Positions 1-7,458 of a DNA stretch of 18,857 bases are shown one piece after another. Position 1 is the stretch's first letter; every line of letters begins with the position of its first letter. The stretch covers positions 1 through 18,857 of the forward strand of contig DAIDTN010000002.1 in the NCBI GenBank assembly GCA_027457185.1, in the 5' to 3' direction. The notes under the pieces were generated by a model. The model saw nothing but the letters and a program-made list of their open reading frames with translations, searched no databases and had not been told where the DNA came from. The DNA comes from Burkholderiales bacterium (lineage in GTDB: Bacteria > Pseudomonadota > Gammaproteobacteria > Burkholderiales > SG8-39). The translations under genes were made by a program, and so were the position numbers.

Positions 1-2123
1 GCGATCGACATGAACAGGTTGTTGAATACCTCCAGCATCACCGGATCCACCGTGGTACCGATGGCGACGCGCGCCGGGCGCGCCTCGATACGCCTGAGCA
101 GGAGATGGTCGAGCGGGGTCACTTCGCCCTGCCAGCCGGGCTCGACCACGGTGGTGGCATTGGCCTCGGCGATGATCGCCGGCCCCTTGAGCTTGTCGCC
201 CGGCTGCAGCCCGTCGCGCAGGTATACCGGCGTGCGGTGCGACTTGCCGCCGCTGTGCATGTCCACCATATCCGCTGCTTGCGGCGCGGTGCTGCGCGTC
301 GCAGCGGCCGGCGCGGCTTCGGCGGGCGCATCGGAGGCGCCGATGGCTTCGACCGAAACCGCTTCGGCGAGCAGCCGGCGCTTGGGCATGAGGAAGGAAT
401 AGCGCTGGCGGTACGCGCTCTCGAATTGGCTGACCATGTCTGCGATCGAGCCGAAGTCGACGATCAACGCCGCATCGGTGCCGTCGTATCTGAGATGCAC
501 CCGCTGCATCACGCGCACGCGCTCCGGCCGCACGCCCTGGCCCAGTACCTCGTCCCGCGCCGGGACCGACAGCTGATTCAAGCTGTCTTCGATGAGCTTC
601 CAGTTGTCCTGCGTGAGCACCACCTCCACCGCCTGCTCGCGCATTGCGGTGATGTCGGCGAGGCCCATGCCATAGGCCGAGAGCACGCCGGCGAGCGGGT
701 GGATGAACACCCGCGTCATGCCCAGCGCATCGGCCACCAGGCAGGCGTGCTGGCCGCCTGCGCCGCCGAAACAACACAGCGTGTATTCGGTCACGTCATG
801 GCCGCGCTGCACCGAAATCTGCTTGATCGCATTGGCCATGTTGCCCACGGCGATGTCGATGTAGCCCTCGGCCACCTGTTCCGGCGTGCGCGCATCGCCT
901 GTGGCCGCGCGGATTTCGCGCGCGAGATCGGCGAACTTGCGCCGCACCACTCCGGCGTAGAGCGGCTCGTCCCCGCCCGGCCCGAACACCGACGGGAAGA
1001 ACTTCGGCTGGATCTTGCCCAGCATGACGTTGCAGTCGGTTACCGCCAGCGGCCCCTCGTTGCGATAGGAGGCGGGTCCGGGATTGGCCGCGGCCGAATC
1101 CGGGCCGGCGCGATAGCGCGCGCCATCGAAATGCAGAATCGAGCCGCCGCCCGCGGCCACGGTGTGGATGCTCATCATCGGCGCGCGCATGCGCACACCC
1201 GCGACCTGGGTTTCGAAGGCGCGCTCGAATTCGCCGGCGTAGTGCGATACGTCGGTCGAAGTCCCACCCATGTCGAAGCCGATGATCTTGTAGGACCCGG
1301 CTGCGAGCGAGGCGCGCACCGCGCCGACGATGCCGCCCGCCGGCCCTGAAAGGATGGAGTCCTTGCCCTGGAAGCGGCGCGCGTCGGTGAGGCCGCCGTT
1401 GGATTGCATGAACATCAGGCGCACGCCTTCCAGTTCGGCGGCCACCTGCCCGACGTAGCGCCGCAGGATCGGCGAAAGATAGGCATCGACCACCGTGGTG
1501 TCGCCGCGGCTCACCAGCTTCATCAGCGGACTCACTTCGTGCGACACCGACACCTGGCCATAGCCGATGACGCGCGCCATCGCCGCCACCTGCTTTTCGT
1601 GGTCCTGGTAGCGATAACCGTGCATGCACACGATGGCAATCGAGCGATAACCTTCGTCATAGGCTGCCTGCAGATCACGCCGCGTGGCCTCGACGGCTAG
1701 CGGGGTTAGCACCTCTCCATGCGCGCCTACGCGCTCTTCGATCTCGACCACCTTGCTGTAGAGCAGTTCGGGCAGAACGATGTGGCGCGAGAAAATCTTC
1801 GGCCGGTTCTGGTAGGCGATCCGCAGCCCGTCGCGAAAACCGCGGGTGATGAACAGCACCGTGCGCTCGCCCTTGCGCTCGAGCAGGGCGTTGGTGGCGA
1901 CGGTCGTGCCCATTTTTACCGCGTCGATCTTCTCGCCCGGAATCGGCGCCCCGGCGGCGACGCCGAGCAGATGGCGGATGCCGGCGAGCGCCGCGTCGCG
2001 GTAGCGTTCCGGGTTTTCGGACAGCAGCTTGTGCGTGACAATGCCGCCGTCGGGGCGGCGCGCGACGATGTCGGTGAAAGTGCCGCCGCGATCGATCCAG
2101 AATTGCCAGCGTTTTTCGGTCAT
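1..2123 (-). CDS. 5-oxoprolinase / hydantoinase, fused HyuA-HyuB type (partial, C-terminus outside window)
   Basis: Family role: ATP-dependent opening of 5-oxoproline (pyroglutamate) to L-glutamate, or a related cyclic imide, in the cytoplasm. Reading leftwards from ATG at 2123 gives 707 uninterrupted codons before the window edge. The N-terminus carries the HyuA signature DRGGTFTDIV (residues 11-20). TTVATNALLERKGE follows, and the second nucleotide-fold motif FDMGGTSTDVS lies near residue 284. The last visible residues (693-707, DPVMLEVFNNLFMSI) match the start of the HyuB half, so this should be the roughly 1,200-residue fused form rather than separate HyuA and HyuB. The ribosome site is weak (GGGCC before AAAAC-ATG). 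A TATGAT on the minus strand at 2193-2198 could be its -10 box. It is divergent from a DUF1445-like remnant and a 2-hydroxyglutarate oxidase-like gene. The exact substrate cannot be told from the N-terminal half; a hydantoinase role is the alternative. Confidence 0.93.
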   Translation of the reverse strand, partial: MTEKRWQFWIDRGGTFTDIVARRPDGGIVTHKLLSENPERYRDAALAGIRHLLGVAAGAPIPGEKIDAVKMGTTVATNALLERKGERTVLFITRGFRDGLRIAYQNRPKIFSRHIVLPELLYSKVVEIEERVGAHGEVLTPLAVEATRRDLQAAYDEGYRSIAIVCMHGYRYQDHEKQVAAMARVIGYGQVSVSHEVSPLMKLVSRGDTTVVDAYLSPILRRYVGQVAAELEGVRLMFMQSNGGLTDARRFQGKDSILSGPAGGIVGAVRASLAAGSYKIIGFDMGGTSTDVSHYAGEFERAFETQVAGVRMRAPMMSIHTVAAGGGSILHFDGARYRAGPDSAAANPGPASYRNEGPLAVTDCNVMLGKIQPKFFPSVFGPGGDEPLYAGVVRRKFADLAREIRAATGDARTPEQVAEGYIDIAVGNMANAIKQISVQRGHDVTEYTLCCFGGAGGQHACLVADALGMTRVFIHPLAGVLSAYGMGLADITAMREQAVEVVLTQDNWKLIEDSLNQLSVPARDEVLGQGVRPERVRVMQRVHLRYDGTDAALIVDFGSIADMVSQFESAYRQRYSFLMPKRRLLAEAVSVEAIGASDAPAEAAPAAATRSTAPQAADMVDMHSGGKSHRTPVYLRDGLQPGDKLKGPAIIAEANATTVVEPGWQGEVTPLDHLLLRRIEARPARVAIGTTVDPVMLEVFNNLFMSI

Positions 2124-2213
2124 GTTTTGGCCCAGGGCCGCGCCGGAGCCAGCCCGACGCACGCGCCCGCGAGCTTCTGCTAGGATGCGGAAATCATATC
2201 ACGCTCATGCACG

Positions 2214-2348
2214 ATGAACCGTGTTGAACCCGCCGTCACCGAACCGCAGGCGATCCGGCAGCGCATACGCCGCGGCGAAATCACCGGCCACCTCTCCGGC
2301 TTCGTGCGCCTTACCGATTTGAACAACAGCCGGCTCGCGCCGCTTTAG
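2214..2348 (+). pseudogene. 44-codon ORF, possible internally deleted remnant of a DUF1445 hydro-lyase gene
   Basis: An open frame from ATG 2214 to TAG 2348 encodes 44 residues. Residues 13-30 (AIRQRIRRGEITGHLSGF) resemble the N-terminal signature I recall for DUF1445 proteins (R-x2-IR-x-G-x2-TG-x3-G). Residues 32-44 (RLTDLNNSRLAPL) resemble the family's C-terminal end, which typically reads like ..TDLRN..LA... Intact members are about 260 residues, so this would be an in-frame deletion joining the two ends. There is no Shine-Dalgarno sequence before the ATG. Related proteins (D-glutamate cyclase in its multi-domain form) make 5-oxo-D-proline, which would fit beside the divergent 5-oxoprolinase gene. 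The match is from memory and short. It could equally be a chance ORF in the leader of the downstream flavoprotein gene. Confidence 0.35.
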
Positions 2349-2367
2349 CCATTTCTCAGACTATCAA

Positions 2368-3477
2368 GTGGCAGAAAAAATAGATTGCGTCGTCGTCGGC
2401 GCGGGCGTGGTGGGCCTGGCTTGCGCCCGGGCGCTGGCGTTGGCGGGGCGCGAAGTCGTCGTACTCGAAGCCGCTGGCGCGATCGGCACCGGGACCAGCT
2501 CGCGCAACAGCGAAGTCATCCACGCTGGCATCTACTACGCGCCCGGTTCGCTCAAGGCTGTCTCTTGCGTCAACGGGCGGCAGCTGCTGTACCGCTATTG
2601 CACGGAGCATGGCGTTGCGCACCGCCGCTGCGGCAAACTGATCGTGGCGACGAAGGCCGCGCAGATCGCCACGCTGCACAGCATCCAGGCGCATGCGGCG
2701 GCCAACGGCGTCGATGATTTGCGCCTGCTGACGGCAGAGGAAGTGCACGCGCTGGAGCCGGCACTGCGCTGTGTCGCCGCGCTGCTTTCGCCTTCGACCG
2801 GCATCATCGACAGCCACGCGCTGATGCTCTCCTATCAGGGTGAAGCCGAGGACCACGGCGCCATGCTGGCGCTGCACAGCCCGGTGACCGGCGGCGCGGT
2901 GCAGACCGGCGGCATCATGCTCGAAGTCGGCGGCGCCGAGCCGATGCAGCTGCTCGCGCGCACCGTCGTGAACAGCGCGGGTTTGTACGCGCAGCGCGTC
3001 GCGGCGAGCTTGCGCGGATTCCCGCCGGACAAGGTCCCAGGCTCCTATTACGCCAAGGGCAACTATTACAGCCTCAATGGCCGCTCGCCGTTTAGCCATC
3101 TGATCTATCCGGTGCCGGAGGCCGCCGGCCTGGGCGTGCACCTGACCCTGGACCTCGGCGGGCAGGCGCGCTTCGGACCGGACGTGGAATGGATCACAGA
3201 ATTGGACTACGATGTCGACTTGCGCCGCGCCGATGGTTTTTATCGGGCGATACGCGATTACTGGCCGGGGTTGAGGGACGGACAACTGGCGCCGGGCTAC
3301 GCCGGCATACGACCCAAGCTCGGCGGCGCGGAGAAGCCGGCCAGCGATTTTATGATCCAGGGTCCCGCCGAACATGGCGTCCCCGGCCTGATCAACCTGT
3401 TCGGCATCGAATCGCCGGGGCTGACCGCGTCGCTGGCTCTGGCAAGGCTGGTTGCGCAGACTGCGCTCAGTACCTGA
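2368..3477 (+). CDS. FAD-dependent oxidoreductase, L-2-hydroxyglutarate oxidase (LhgO/L2HGDH)-like
   Basis: A 369-residue DAO-superfamily flavoprotein. The N-terminal dinucleotide fold VVGAGVVGLACARALA (residues 9-24) with the acidic end VVLEA binds FAD. TSSRNSEVIHAGIYYAPGS near residue 43 is the hallmark of L-2-hydroxyglutarate dehydrogenases/oxidases. The C-terminal AGIRPKL and LFGIESPGLTASLALA motifs are also typical. Family chemistry: oxidation of L-2-hydroxyglutarate to 2-oxoglutarate, with electrons passed to oxygen or the quinone pool. It is shorter than E. coli LhgO (about 420 residues), as is common for the proteobacterial short subgroup. The start is GTG at 2368: a TGA at 2320 closes the frame upstream and no other start codon lies between. 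The ribosome site is weak. The next gene begins 24 bases after the stop, so the two are probably co-transcribed. The substrate is inferred from the family. Confidence 0.88.
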   Translation: MAEKIDCVVVGAGVVGLACARALALAGREVVVLEAAGAIGTGTSSRNSEVIHAGIYYAPGSLKAVSCVNGRQLLYRYCTEHGVAHRRCGKLIVATKAAQIATLHSIQAHAAANGVDDLRLLTAEEVHALEPALRCVAALLSPSTGIIDSHALMLSYQGEAEDHGAMLALHSPVTGGAVQTGGIMLEVGGAEPMQLLARTVVNSAGLYAQRVAASLRGFPPDKVPGSYYAKGNYYSLNGRSPFSHLIYPVPEAAGLGVHLTLDLGGQARFGPDVEWITELDYDVDLRRADGFYRAIRDYWPGLRDGQLAPGYAGIRPKLGGAEKPASDFMIQGPAEHGVPGLINLFGIESPGLTASLALARLVAQTALST

Positions 3478-3501
3478 AAACAAACTGATGCTCCCGACCT
3501 G

Positions 3502-4995
3502 ATGCGCAACGACAGTTCCCAACCCGACTGCCTGAGCGCGGACATCCGCGCGCTCGAGCGCAGCGCCGCCGAGCGCGCCGGCGCCATGCCGCTGATGCAG
3601 CTCGCCGGCCTCGCCGCCGCTGAATACGCGCGGGAATTGCTCGGCGAATACGGCAGAGACGTGCTCGTCCTCGCCGGACCCGGCAATAACGGCGGCGATG
3701 CGTTCGAGGTGGCGACGCATCTGAAGAGCTGGTTCTACCGCGTCGAACTGGTATTCGCGGGGGATGAACATCAGTTGTCCGAAGATGCGCTGGCCGCGCT
3801 GCGGCGCTGGCGCGAATGCGGCGGCAATACTTATGCCGCGCCGCCGGCTGCGCTGCGGCCGGATCTGGTGGTGGACGGCCTGTTCGGCATCGGTCTCACG
3901 CGGCCGCTCGAAGGCGGCTACGCCGACCTCATCGCCGCCATCAACCGCCTGCCCGGACTCAAGCTGGCGCTGGACATTGCCAGCGGCATCAACGCCGATA
4001 CCGGCGCAGTCATGGGCACGGCCCTGCGCGCCACGCACACCATCACGTTCATCGCGCTCAAGCCCGGTCTGCTTATGCTCGACGGTCCGGATCACTGTGG
4101 AGAAATCCGCGTCGCCGATCTCGGGCTCGATGTCGCAGCAATTCTGCCAAACAAGGGCGCCACGACCGCTGCGGCTTTGTTGCGTCAGGCACTGCCGCCG
4201 CGGCCGCGCAATTTCCACAAAGGCAATGCCGGCAGCGTAGGCGTGATCGGCGGCGCCGGGGGCATGGTCGGCGCCGCGGTACTGGCCGGGCGCGCCGCGT
4301 TGAAGCTCGGCGCGGGCAAGGTGTTCCTGGGGCTGCTGACCGACCACCCGCCGTATCTCGATTACAGCCAACCCGAACTGATGCTGCGCACGCCGCGCGA
4401 ATTGCTCGAGCCGGGGATGATCACTGCGTTTGCCGCCGGCCCCGGCATGGGCACGGTCAAATCCGCCGAGCAATTGCTGCGCGAAGTGCTGGATGCAAGT
4501 GTTCCGCTGGTGCTCGACGCCGACGCGCTCAACCTGATCGCGGCGAGCAAGACGCTGCAGGCGCGGCTGCCGAAACGCGCCGCAGCGTGCGTGCTCACGC
4601 CGCACCCGGCCGAAGCGGCGCGCCTGCTGGGCTGCACCACCGCAGCCGTACAAGCCGACCGCGTGCGGGCGGCAATCGAGCTGGCGCAGCGCTTCCGCAC
4701 CGTCGCCGTGCTCAAAGGCAACGGCAGCATTATCGCCAACCCGGACGCAAGCTGGCTGATCAACAGCAGCGGCAATCCCGGCATGGCCTCGGCCGGCATG
4801 GGTGACGTGCTCACCGGCATGATCGCATCCTTGCTGGCGCAGGGCGCCGACGCCCGCGCGGCCGCCGCGGCGGCGGTGTGGCTGCACGGCGCAGCTGCCG
4901 ATATGCTCGCCCGAGACGGCAATGGCCCGATCGGCATCAGCGCGAGCGAAGTGATCGACAAAGCACGCCGGCTACTCAACGCCTCGATTGACTGA
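3502..4995 (+). CDS. nnr: bifunctional NAD(P)H-hydrate epimerase / ADP-dependent NAD(P)H-hydrate dehydratase
   Basis: A 497-residue two-domain repair enzyme. The N-terminal YjeF_N (NnrE) half, about residues 10-215, holds the epimerase loop GPGNNGGDAFEVA (from residue 59). The C-terminal carbohydrate-kinase-like half, from about 235, has NFHKGNAGSVGVIGGAGGMVGAA and the dehydratase signature SSGNPGMASAGMGDVLTGM (about 420-440), including the conserved GMGD. Together the halves epimerise R-NAD(P)HX and dehydrate the S form back to NAD(P)H using ADP. Length matches the fused bacterial form. The ATG at 3502 is chosen because the alternative at 3488 meets a stop within five codons. It lies downstream of the L-2-hydroxyglutarate oxidase-like gene on the same strand. 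The 3' side is a hairpin-rich convergent spacer. Confidence 0.95.
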   Translation: MRNDSSQPDCLSADIRALERSAAERAGAMPLMQLAGLAAAEYARELLGEYGRDVLVLAGPGNNGGDAFEVATHLKSWFYRVELVFAGDEHQLSEDALAALRRWRECGGNTYAAPPAALRPDLVVDGLFGIGLTRPLEGGYADLIAAINRLPGLKLALDIASGINADTGAVMGTALRATHTITFIALKPGLLMLDGPDHCGEIRVADLGLDVAAILPNKGATTAAALLRQALPPRPRNFHKGNAGSVGVIGGAGGMVGAAVLAGRAALKLGAGKVFLGLLTDHPPYLDYSQPELMLRTPRELLEPGMITAFAAGPGMGTVKSAEQLLREVLDASVPLVLDADALNLIAASKTLQARLPKRAAACVLTPHPAEAARLLGCTTAAVQADRVRAAIELAQRFRTVAVLKGNGSIIANPDASWLINSSGNPGMASAGMGDVLTGMIASLLAQGADARAAAAAAVWLHGAAADMLARDGNGPIGISASEVIDKARRLLNASID

Positions 4996-5050
4996 GACAG
5001 CGGCTAAATACGGCGTATCGAGTAGCGCCCCAGACCTTGCTTTTATCCAT

Positions 5051-5101
5051 AACCATGCTTTTGGTACGGATACGCTTTTCATCCGTGCCAAAAACATGGT
5101 T
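5051..5101. repeat. imperfect inverted repeat, 21-bp arms, 9-base loop
   Basis: The left arm 5051-5071 (AACCATG..ACGGAT) and right arm 5081-5101 (ATCCGT..CATGGTT) are reverse complements except at two positions. One is a T:G wobble and the other a C:A mismatch on the plus strand. The loop is ACGCTTTTC. There is no T-run on either side. The long arm with transition-type differences suggests selection on a folded RNA or DNA, or decay of a once perfect palindrome. Confidence 0.8.
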
Positions 5102-5102
5102 G

Positions 5103-5117
5103 GCGCGCGGAGCGCGC
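5103..5117. repeat. small GC-only hairpin flanked by ATGGTTG direct repeats
   Basis: GCGCGC (5103-5108) and GCGCGC (5112-5117) pair around a GGA loop. The 7-mer ATGGTTG occurs on both sides, at the end of the preceding repeat and again just after this hairpin. It sits directly against the 21-bp-arm hairpin to its left. Confidence 0.55.
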
Positions 5118-5180
5118 AATGGTTGCTACGTAATTATCGATCGACGTTGGACGATACATCGAACTGCAGCGCTCGCTCTT

Positions 5181-5204
5181 GCGCGGACGGCGCCCCGTCC
5201 GCGC
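5181..5204. repeat. perfect inverted repeat, 10-bp arms, 4-base loop
   Basis: GCGCGGACGG (5181-5190) and CCGTCCGCGC (5195-5204) are exact reverse complements around the loop CGCC. The next hairpin begins one base after this one ends, so the two would stack as adjacent stems. No T-run follows. Confidence 0.8.
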
Positions 5205-5205
5205 G

Positions 5206-5255
5206 GATCGCCGATCGCGCACGGATAAAAAACTATCCGCGCGCAATCGGCGATC
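5206..5255. repeat. imperfect inverted repeat, 22-bp arms, 6-base loop
   Basis: The left arm 5206-5227 (GATCGCCGAT..CGGATA) and right arm 5234-5255 (TATCCG..ATCGGCGATC) pair around AAAAAC. They differ at two positions. Read as a minus-strand transcript both differences become G:U wobbles, so the stem is unbroken on that strand. On the plus strand they are A:C mismatches. This points to the minus-strand RNA, such as read-through past the glutamate synthase-like gene, as the form that may matter. The GGATA/TATCC inner end resembles the inner end of the 5051-5101 repeat. Confidence 0.8.
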
Positions 5256-5380
5256 TTGTACAAAAACAACCCTAAGCCGCCGCCTCCGATCCTCTATCGC
5301 GTTTCAACCAATGCGGTGTCGGCGTCAAGCGGCAATCGCGGGCGGTCGCATCCCCGCTTCGCGGGGCTCCTGCTCCCTGC

Positions 5381-6874
5381 TCACGCCGCCCGCAATTTTG
5401 ACGCGGCCTCGGGATAGGGATAGAGGATGTTCAGCGCCACGCTCTGTCCGGCGCTTTGCACCACGCGCACGTGTTCGCGCCGCAGTTCGCGCGCCTGGCG
5501 GCAGCCGCAGGAGTGGGCGATCATGTCGATCTCCCGGTTCATGCCGGTCGCGTATTGCGCCACGCGCAGGCGTTTTTCCTCCACCACCAGGCCGCGCTGC
5601 AGGCGCTTGTCGTGCGTGGTGACACCGGTGGGACAGCTGTTCTGGTGGCATCTGAGCGCCTGAATGCAGCCCAGGGAAAACATGAAACCGCGCGCCGTGT
5701 TGACGAAATCCGCGCCCACGCACAGTGCCCAGGCCGCCCGCGCCGAGGTGATCAGCTTGCCCGCCGCGATCACGCGGATGCGCTGGCGCAAGCCCGATTC
5801 GATCAGCGCATCCACCACGCGCGGCAGCGCCTCTGCAATCGGCAGAGCCATGTGATCCATCAACGCCTGCGGCGCGGCGCCCGAGCCGCCTTCGCCGCCG
5901 TCGATGGCGAGAAAATCCGGCGCATACTCCAAGCCGCGCCGGTTGATGGCTTCGCACAATTCGTTGATGAACTGCCAGCCGCCGATGGCGGTTTTCACCC
6001 CCACCGGCCTGCCAGTGAGATCGCGCAGGTAAGCGACTTTGTCCAGCAGTTCATTTACATTGGCGATGTCGCGATGGCGGTTGGGGCTGATCGAATCCTG
6101 ATGCGCTGGAATGCCGCGGATCCTGGCGATCTCTGCGGTCACCTTGCCAGCCGGCAGCACCCCGCCCTTGCCCGGCTTGGCGCCCTGCGACAGCTTGATT
6201 TCGAACGCCTTGACCTGCTGCGCCAGTTCCTTCGCCCGCTCCGCCGAAAGCTTGCCGTCGCGATCGCGGATGCCGTACTTGGCGGTGCCGATCTGCATGA
6301 TGATGTCGCAGCCGCCTTCGACGTGGTAGGGGCTCAGCCCGCCCTCGCCCGTGTCCATCCAGCAACCGGCCAGCGCAGCGCCGTGCGACAGCGAGCGCAC
6401 GGCCGGCGCCGAAATGGCGCCGAAACTCATGCCGCTGATGTTGACGATCGACTTCGCCTCGAACGGCGCTCGCGCATAGCCTTCGCCTATCACCAGCGAA
6501 GGCGTGGGCAAGCGGTCCTCCTCCAGCACCGGGTAGGGCGCATTCACGAACAGGATGGACCCGGGCTCGTTGGTGTTGTTGGTGGAACCGAAACCAATGA
6601 TGCCGCCCTCGGCCTTGGCCAGGCGGTAGACCCAGGAACGCGCCGAGCGGTTGAACGGCAGTTCCTCGCGGTCGTTCATGAACAAATACTGGCGGAAGTA
6701 TTCGCCCTGCTTCTCGAAAAAGTAGCGCAGCCGGCCGACGACCGGATAGTTGCGCAGAACTGCGTGTTTTTTCTGGGTGACGTCCTGGATGAACCAGAAC
6801 ACGAGAACGCCGATCACGATGAAACCAACGACCGTACCCAGGCCGTAGCTGACCACTCCGAGCATGCCTGCCAT
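5381..6874 (-). CDS. FMN-binding, 3Fe-4S glutamate synthase-like protein with N-terminal membrane anchor
   Basis: A 497-residue protein matching the synthase domain of glutamate synthase (GltB/GltS), an FMN-binding TIM barrel. The cysteines C403, C409 and C414 (C-x5-C-x4-C, GCIQALRCHQNSCPTG) match the 3Fe-4S ligands of GltB. DGGEGGSGAAPQ and GGEGGLSPYHVEGG are typical flavin-barrel loops. The glutaminase (GATase-II) domain is absent, so the ammonia source and electron donor are unknown. Residues about 5-30 form a hydrophobic helix, predicting inner-membrane attachment with a cytoplasmic barrel. I chose the ATG at 6874 over 6886 because GGGAGGG lies just upstream of it and would otherwise be coding. 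It begins about 90 bases after the SlyD-like gene on the same strand. Glutamate formation is a family inference; this subfamily's reaction is not established. Confidence 0.9.
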   Translation of the reverse strand: MAGMLGVVSYGLGTVVGFIVIGVLVFWFIQDVTQKKHAVLRNYPVVGRLRYFFEKQGEYFRQYLFMNDREELPFNRSARSWVYRLAKAEGGIIGFGSTNNTNEPGSILFVNAPYPVLEEDRLPTPSLVIGEGYARAPFEAKSIVNISGMSFGAISAPAVRSLSHGAALAGCWMDTGEGGLSPYHVEGGCDIIMQIGTAKYGIRDRDGKLSAERAKELAQQVKAFEIKLSQGAKPGKGGVLPAGKVTAEIARIRGIPAHQDSISPNRHRDIANVNELLDKVAYLRDLTGRPVGVKTAIGGWQFINELCEAINRRGLEYAPDFLAIDGGEGGSGAAPQALMDHMALPIAEALPRVVDALIESGLRQRIRVIAAGKLITSARAAWALCVGADFVNTARGFMFSLGCIQALRCHQNSCPTGVTTHDKRLQRGLVVEEKRLRVAQYATGMNREIDMIAHSCGCRQARELRREHVRVVQSAGQSVALNILYPYPEAASKLRAA

Positions 6875-6966
6875 ATTCCCTCCCATGGGGACTGTCTGCT
6901 GCCGTCTTGTTGTCGGCGCAAGGCGGCAGGTCAGCCACTGCCCCCCTGCTGCCGTTATTGGAACTG

Positions 6967-7458
6967 CTACTCTACTACGCTGATCAGCGGTCCGGCAGGA
7001 TCATCGGCATAGCCGCGTTCGATTTCCGCCGCCGTCGCGGCCCGCACCGCCGCTACCGTGCAGGCAAAACGCAGTGCCATGCCGGCGAGCGGATGGTTGC
7101 CATCGAGCACCACCTGATCGTCCGCAATGTCGGTGACGGTATAGATGAGCAGTTCGTCCCCACTACCGCCTTCCTGCTCGAACTGCATGCCTACTTGCAG
7201 TTCAGGCGGGAACTGCGCGCGCCCGGCCAGGCGCACCAATTCGGCATCGTATTCGCCGAAGGCGTCCTCGGGCTCCAGACGCACGTCGATTTTCTCACCC
7301 GGCGCCCTGCCGGCGAGCGCCTGTTCCACCAAGGGGAAAATGCCGTCGTAGCCGCCGTGCAGGTATTGCACCGCTTCGGCCGACTGCTGGATCAGGTTGC
7401 CGTGCACGTCGCACAGGTGCACCTCGAGCGCGACTACCGTGTCTTGGGCGATTTGCAT
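6967..7458 (-). CDS. FKBP-type peptidyl-prolyl cis-trans isomerase, SlyD-like
   Basis: A 163-residue protein with the split FKBP plus insert-in-flap layout of SlyD. It starts MQIAQDTVVALEV, followed by the FKBP strand YLHGGYDGIFPLVEQALAG, the EDAFGEYD motif leading into the flap domain, and DGNHPLAGMALRF returning to the FKBP core. The role is prolyl isomerisation and chaperoning of cytoplasmic proteins. The histidine/cysteine-rich nickel-binding tail of E. coli SlyD is absent. The frame stays open upstream to 7740, but that part lies inside the peroxiredoxin gene and the family starts at 7458, so this start is used. Its first 25 bases overlap the peroxiredoxin 3' end, implying translational coupling. 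Confidence 0.88.
   Translation of the reverse strand: MQIAQDTVVALEVHLCDVHGNLIQQSAEAVQYLHGGYDGIFPLVEQALAGRAPGEKIDVRLEPEDAFGEYDAELVRLAGRAQFPPELQVGMQFEQEGGSGDELLIYTVTDIADDQVVLDGNHPLAGMALRFACTVAAVRAATAAEIERGYADDPAGPLISVVE

Larger units (their letters stand above)
4996..5380. other. 385-base convergent spacer with no convincing gene, rich in hairpins
   Basis: This stretch lies between the 3' ends of nnr (+) and the glutamate synthase-like gene (-). Four inverted repeats occupy 5051-5255 (listed separately). A further short hairpin, CCCCGC-TTC-GCGGGG, lies at 5352-5366. The half-sites GCGGGCGG (5338-5345) and CCGCCCGC (5386-5393, inside the neighbouring coding end) can also pair. No hairpin is followed by a T-run on either strand, so none is a standard intrinsic terminator. 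A TTG-initiated frame starting inside nnr crosses the hairpins and encodes nothing recognisable. No tRNA, integrase or transposase remnant is visible. Confidence 0.7.

Noticed and set aside
105..1349. Long plus-strand open frame opposite 5-oxoprolinase
   Set aside because: The minus strand encodes an unmistakable 5-oxoprolinase through the whole stretch; the plus frame has no recognisable domain.
2356..4887. Very long minus-strand open frame (843 codons) opposite the flavoprotein and nnr
   Set aside because: It is a GC-rich antisense shadow of two clearly recognised genes; its composition (Arg/Gln/His/Ala) and lack of motifs are typical of such shadows.
5051..5101. Integron attC site or CRISPR-like repeat
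   Set aside because: The ends do not fit the RYYYAAC/GTTRRRY attC cores, there is no integrase, and the hairpins are not spaced direct repeats.
4988..5275. 95-codon TTG-initiated plus-strand frame through the hairpin array
   Set aside because: It starts inside nnr, crosses all four hairpins and resembles nothing; the inverted repeats explain the sequence better.
5352..5366. Intrinsic terminator for the glutamate synthase-like gene
   Set aside because: The CCCCGC-TTC-GCGGGG stem is stable but no T-run follows on the minus strand (or on the plus strand).
5456..7012. Long plus-strand open frame opposite the glutamate synthase-like gene
   Set aside because: Antisense shadow; the minus-strand protein has intact flavin and iron-sulfur motifs.
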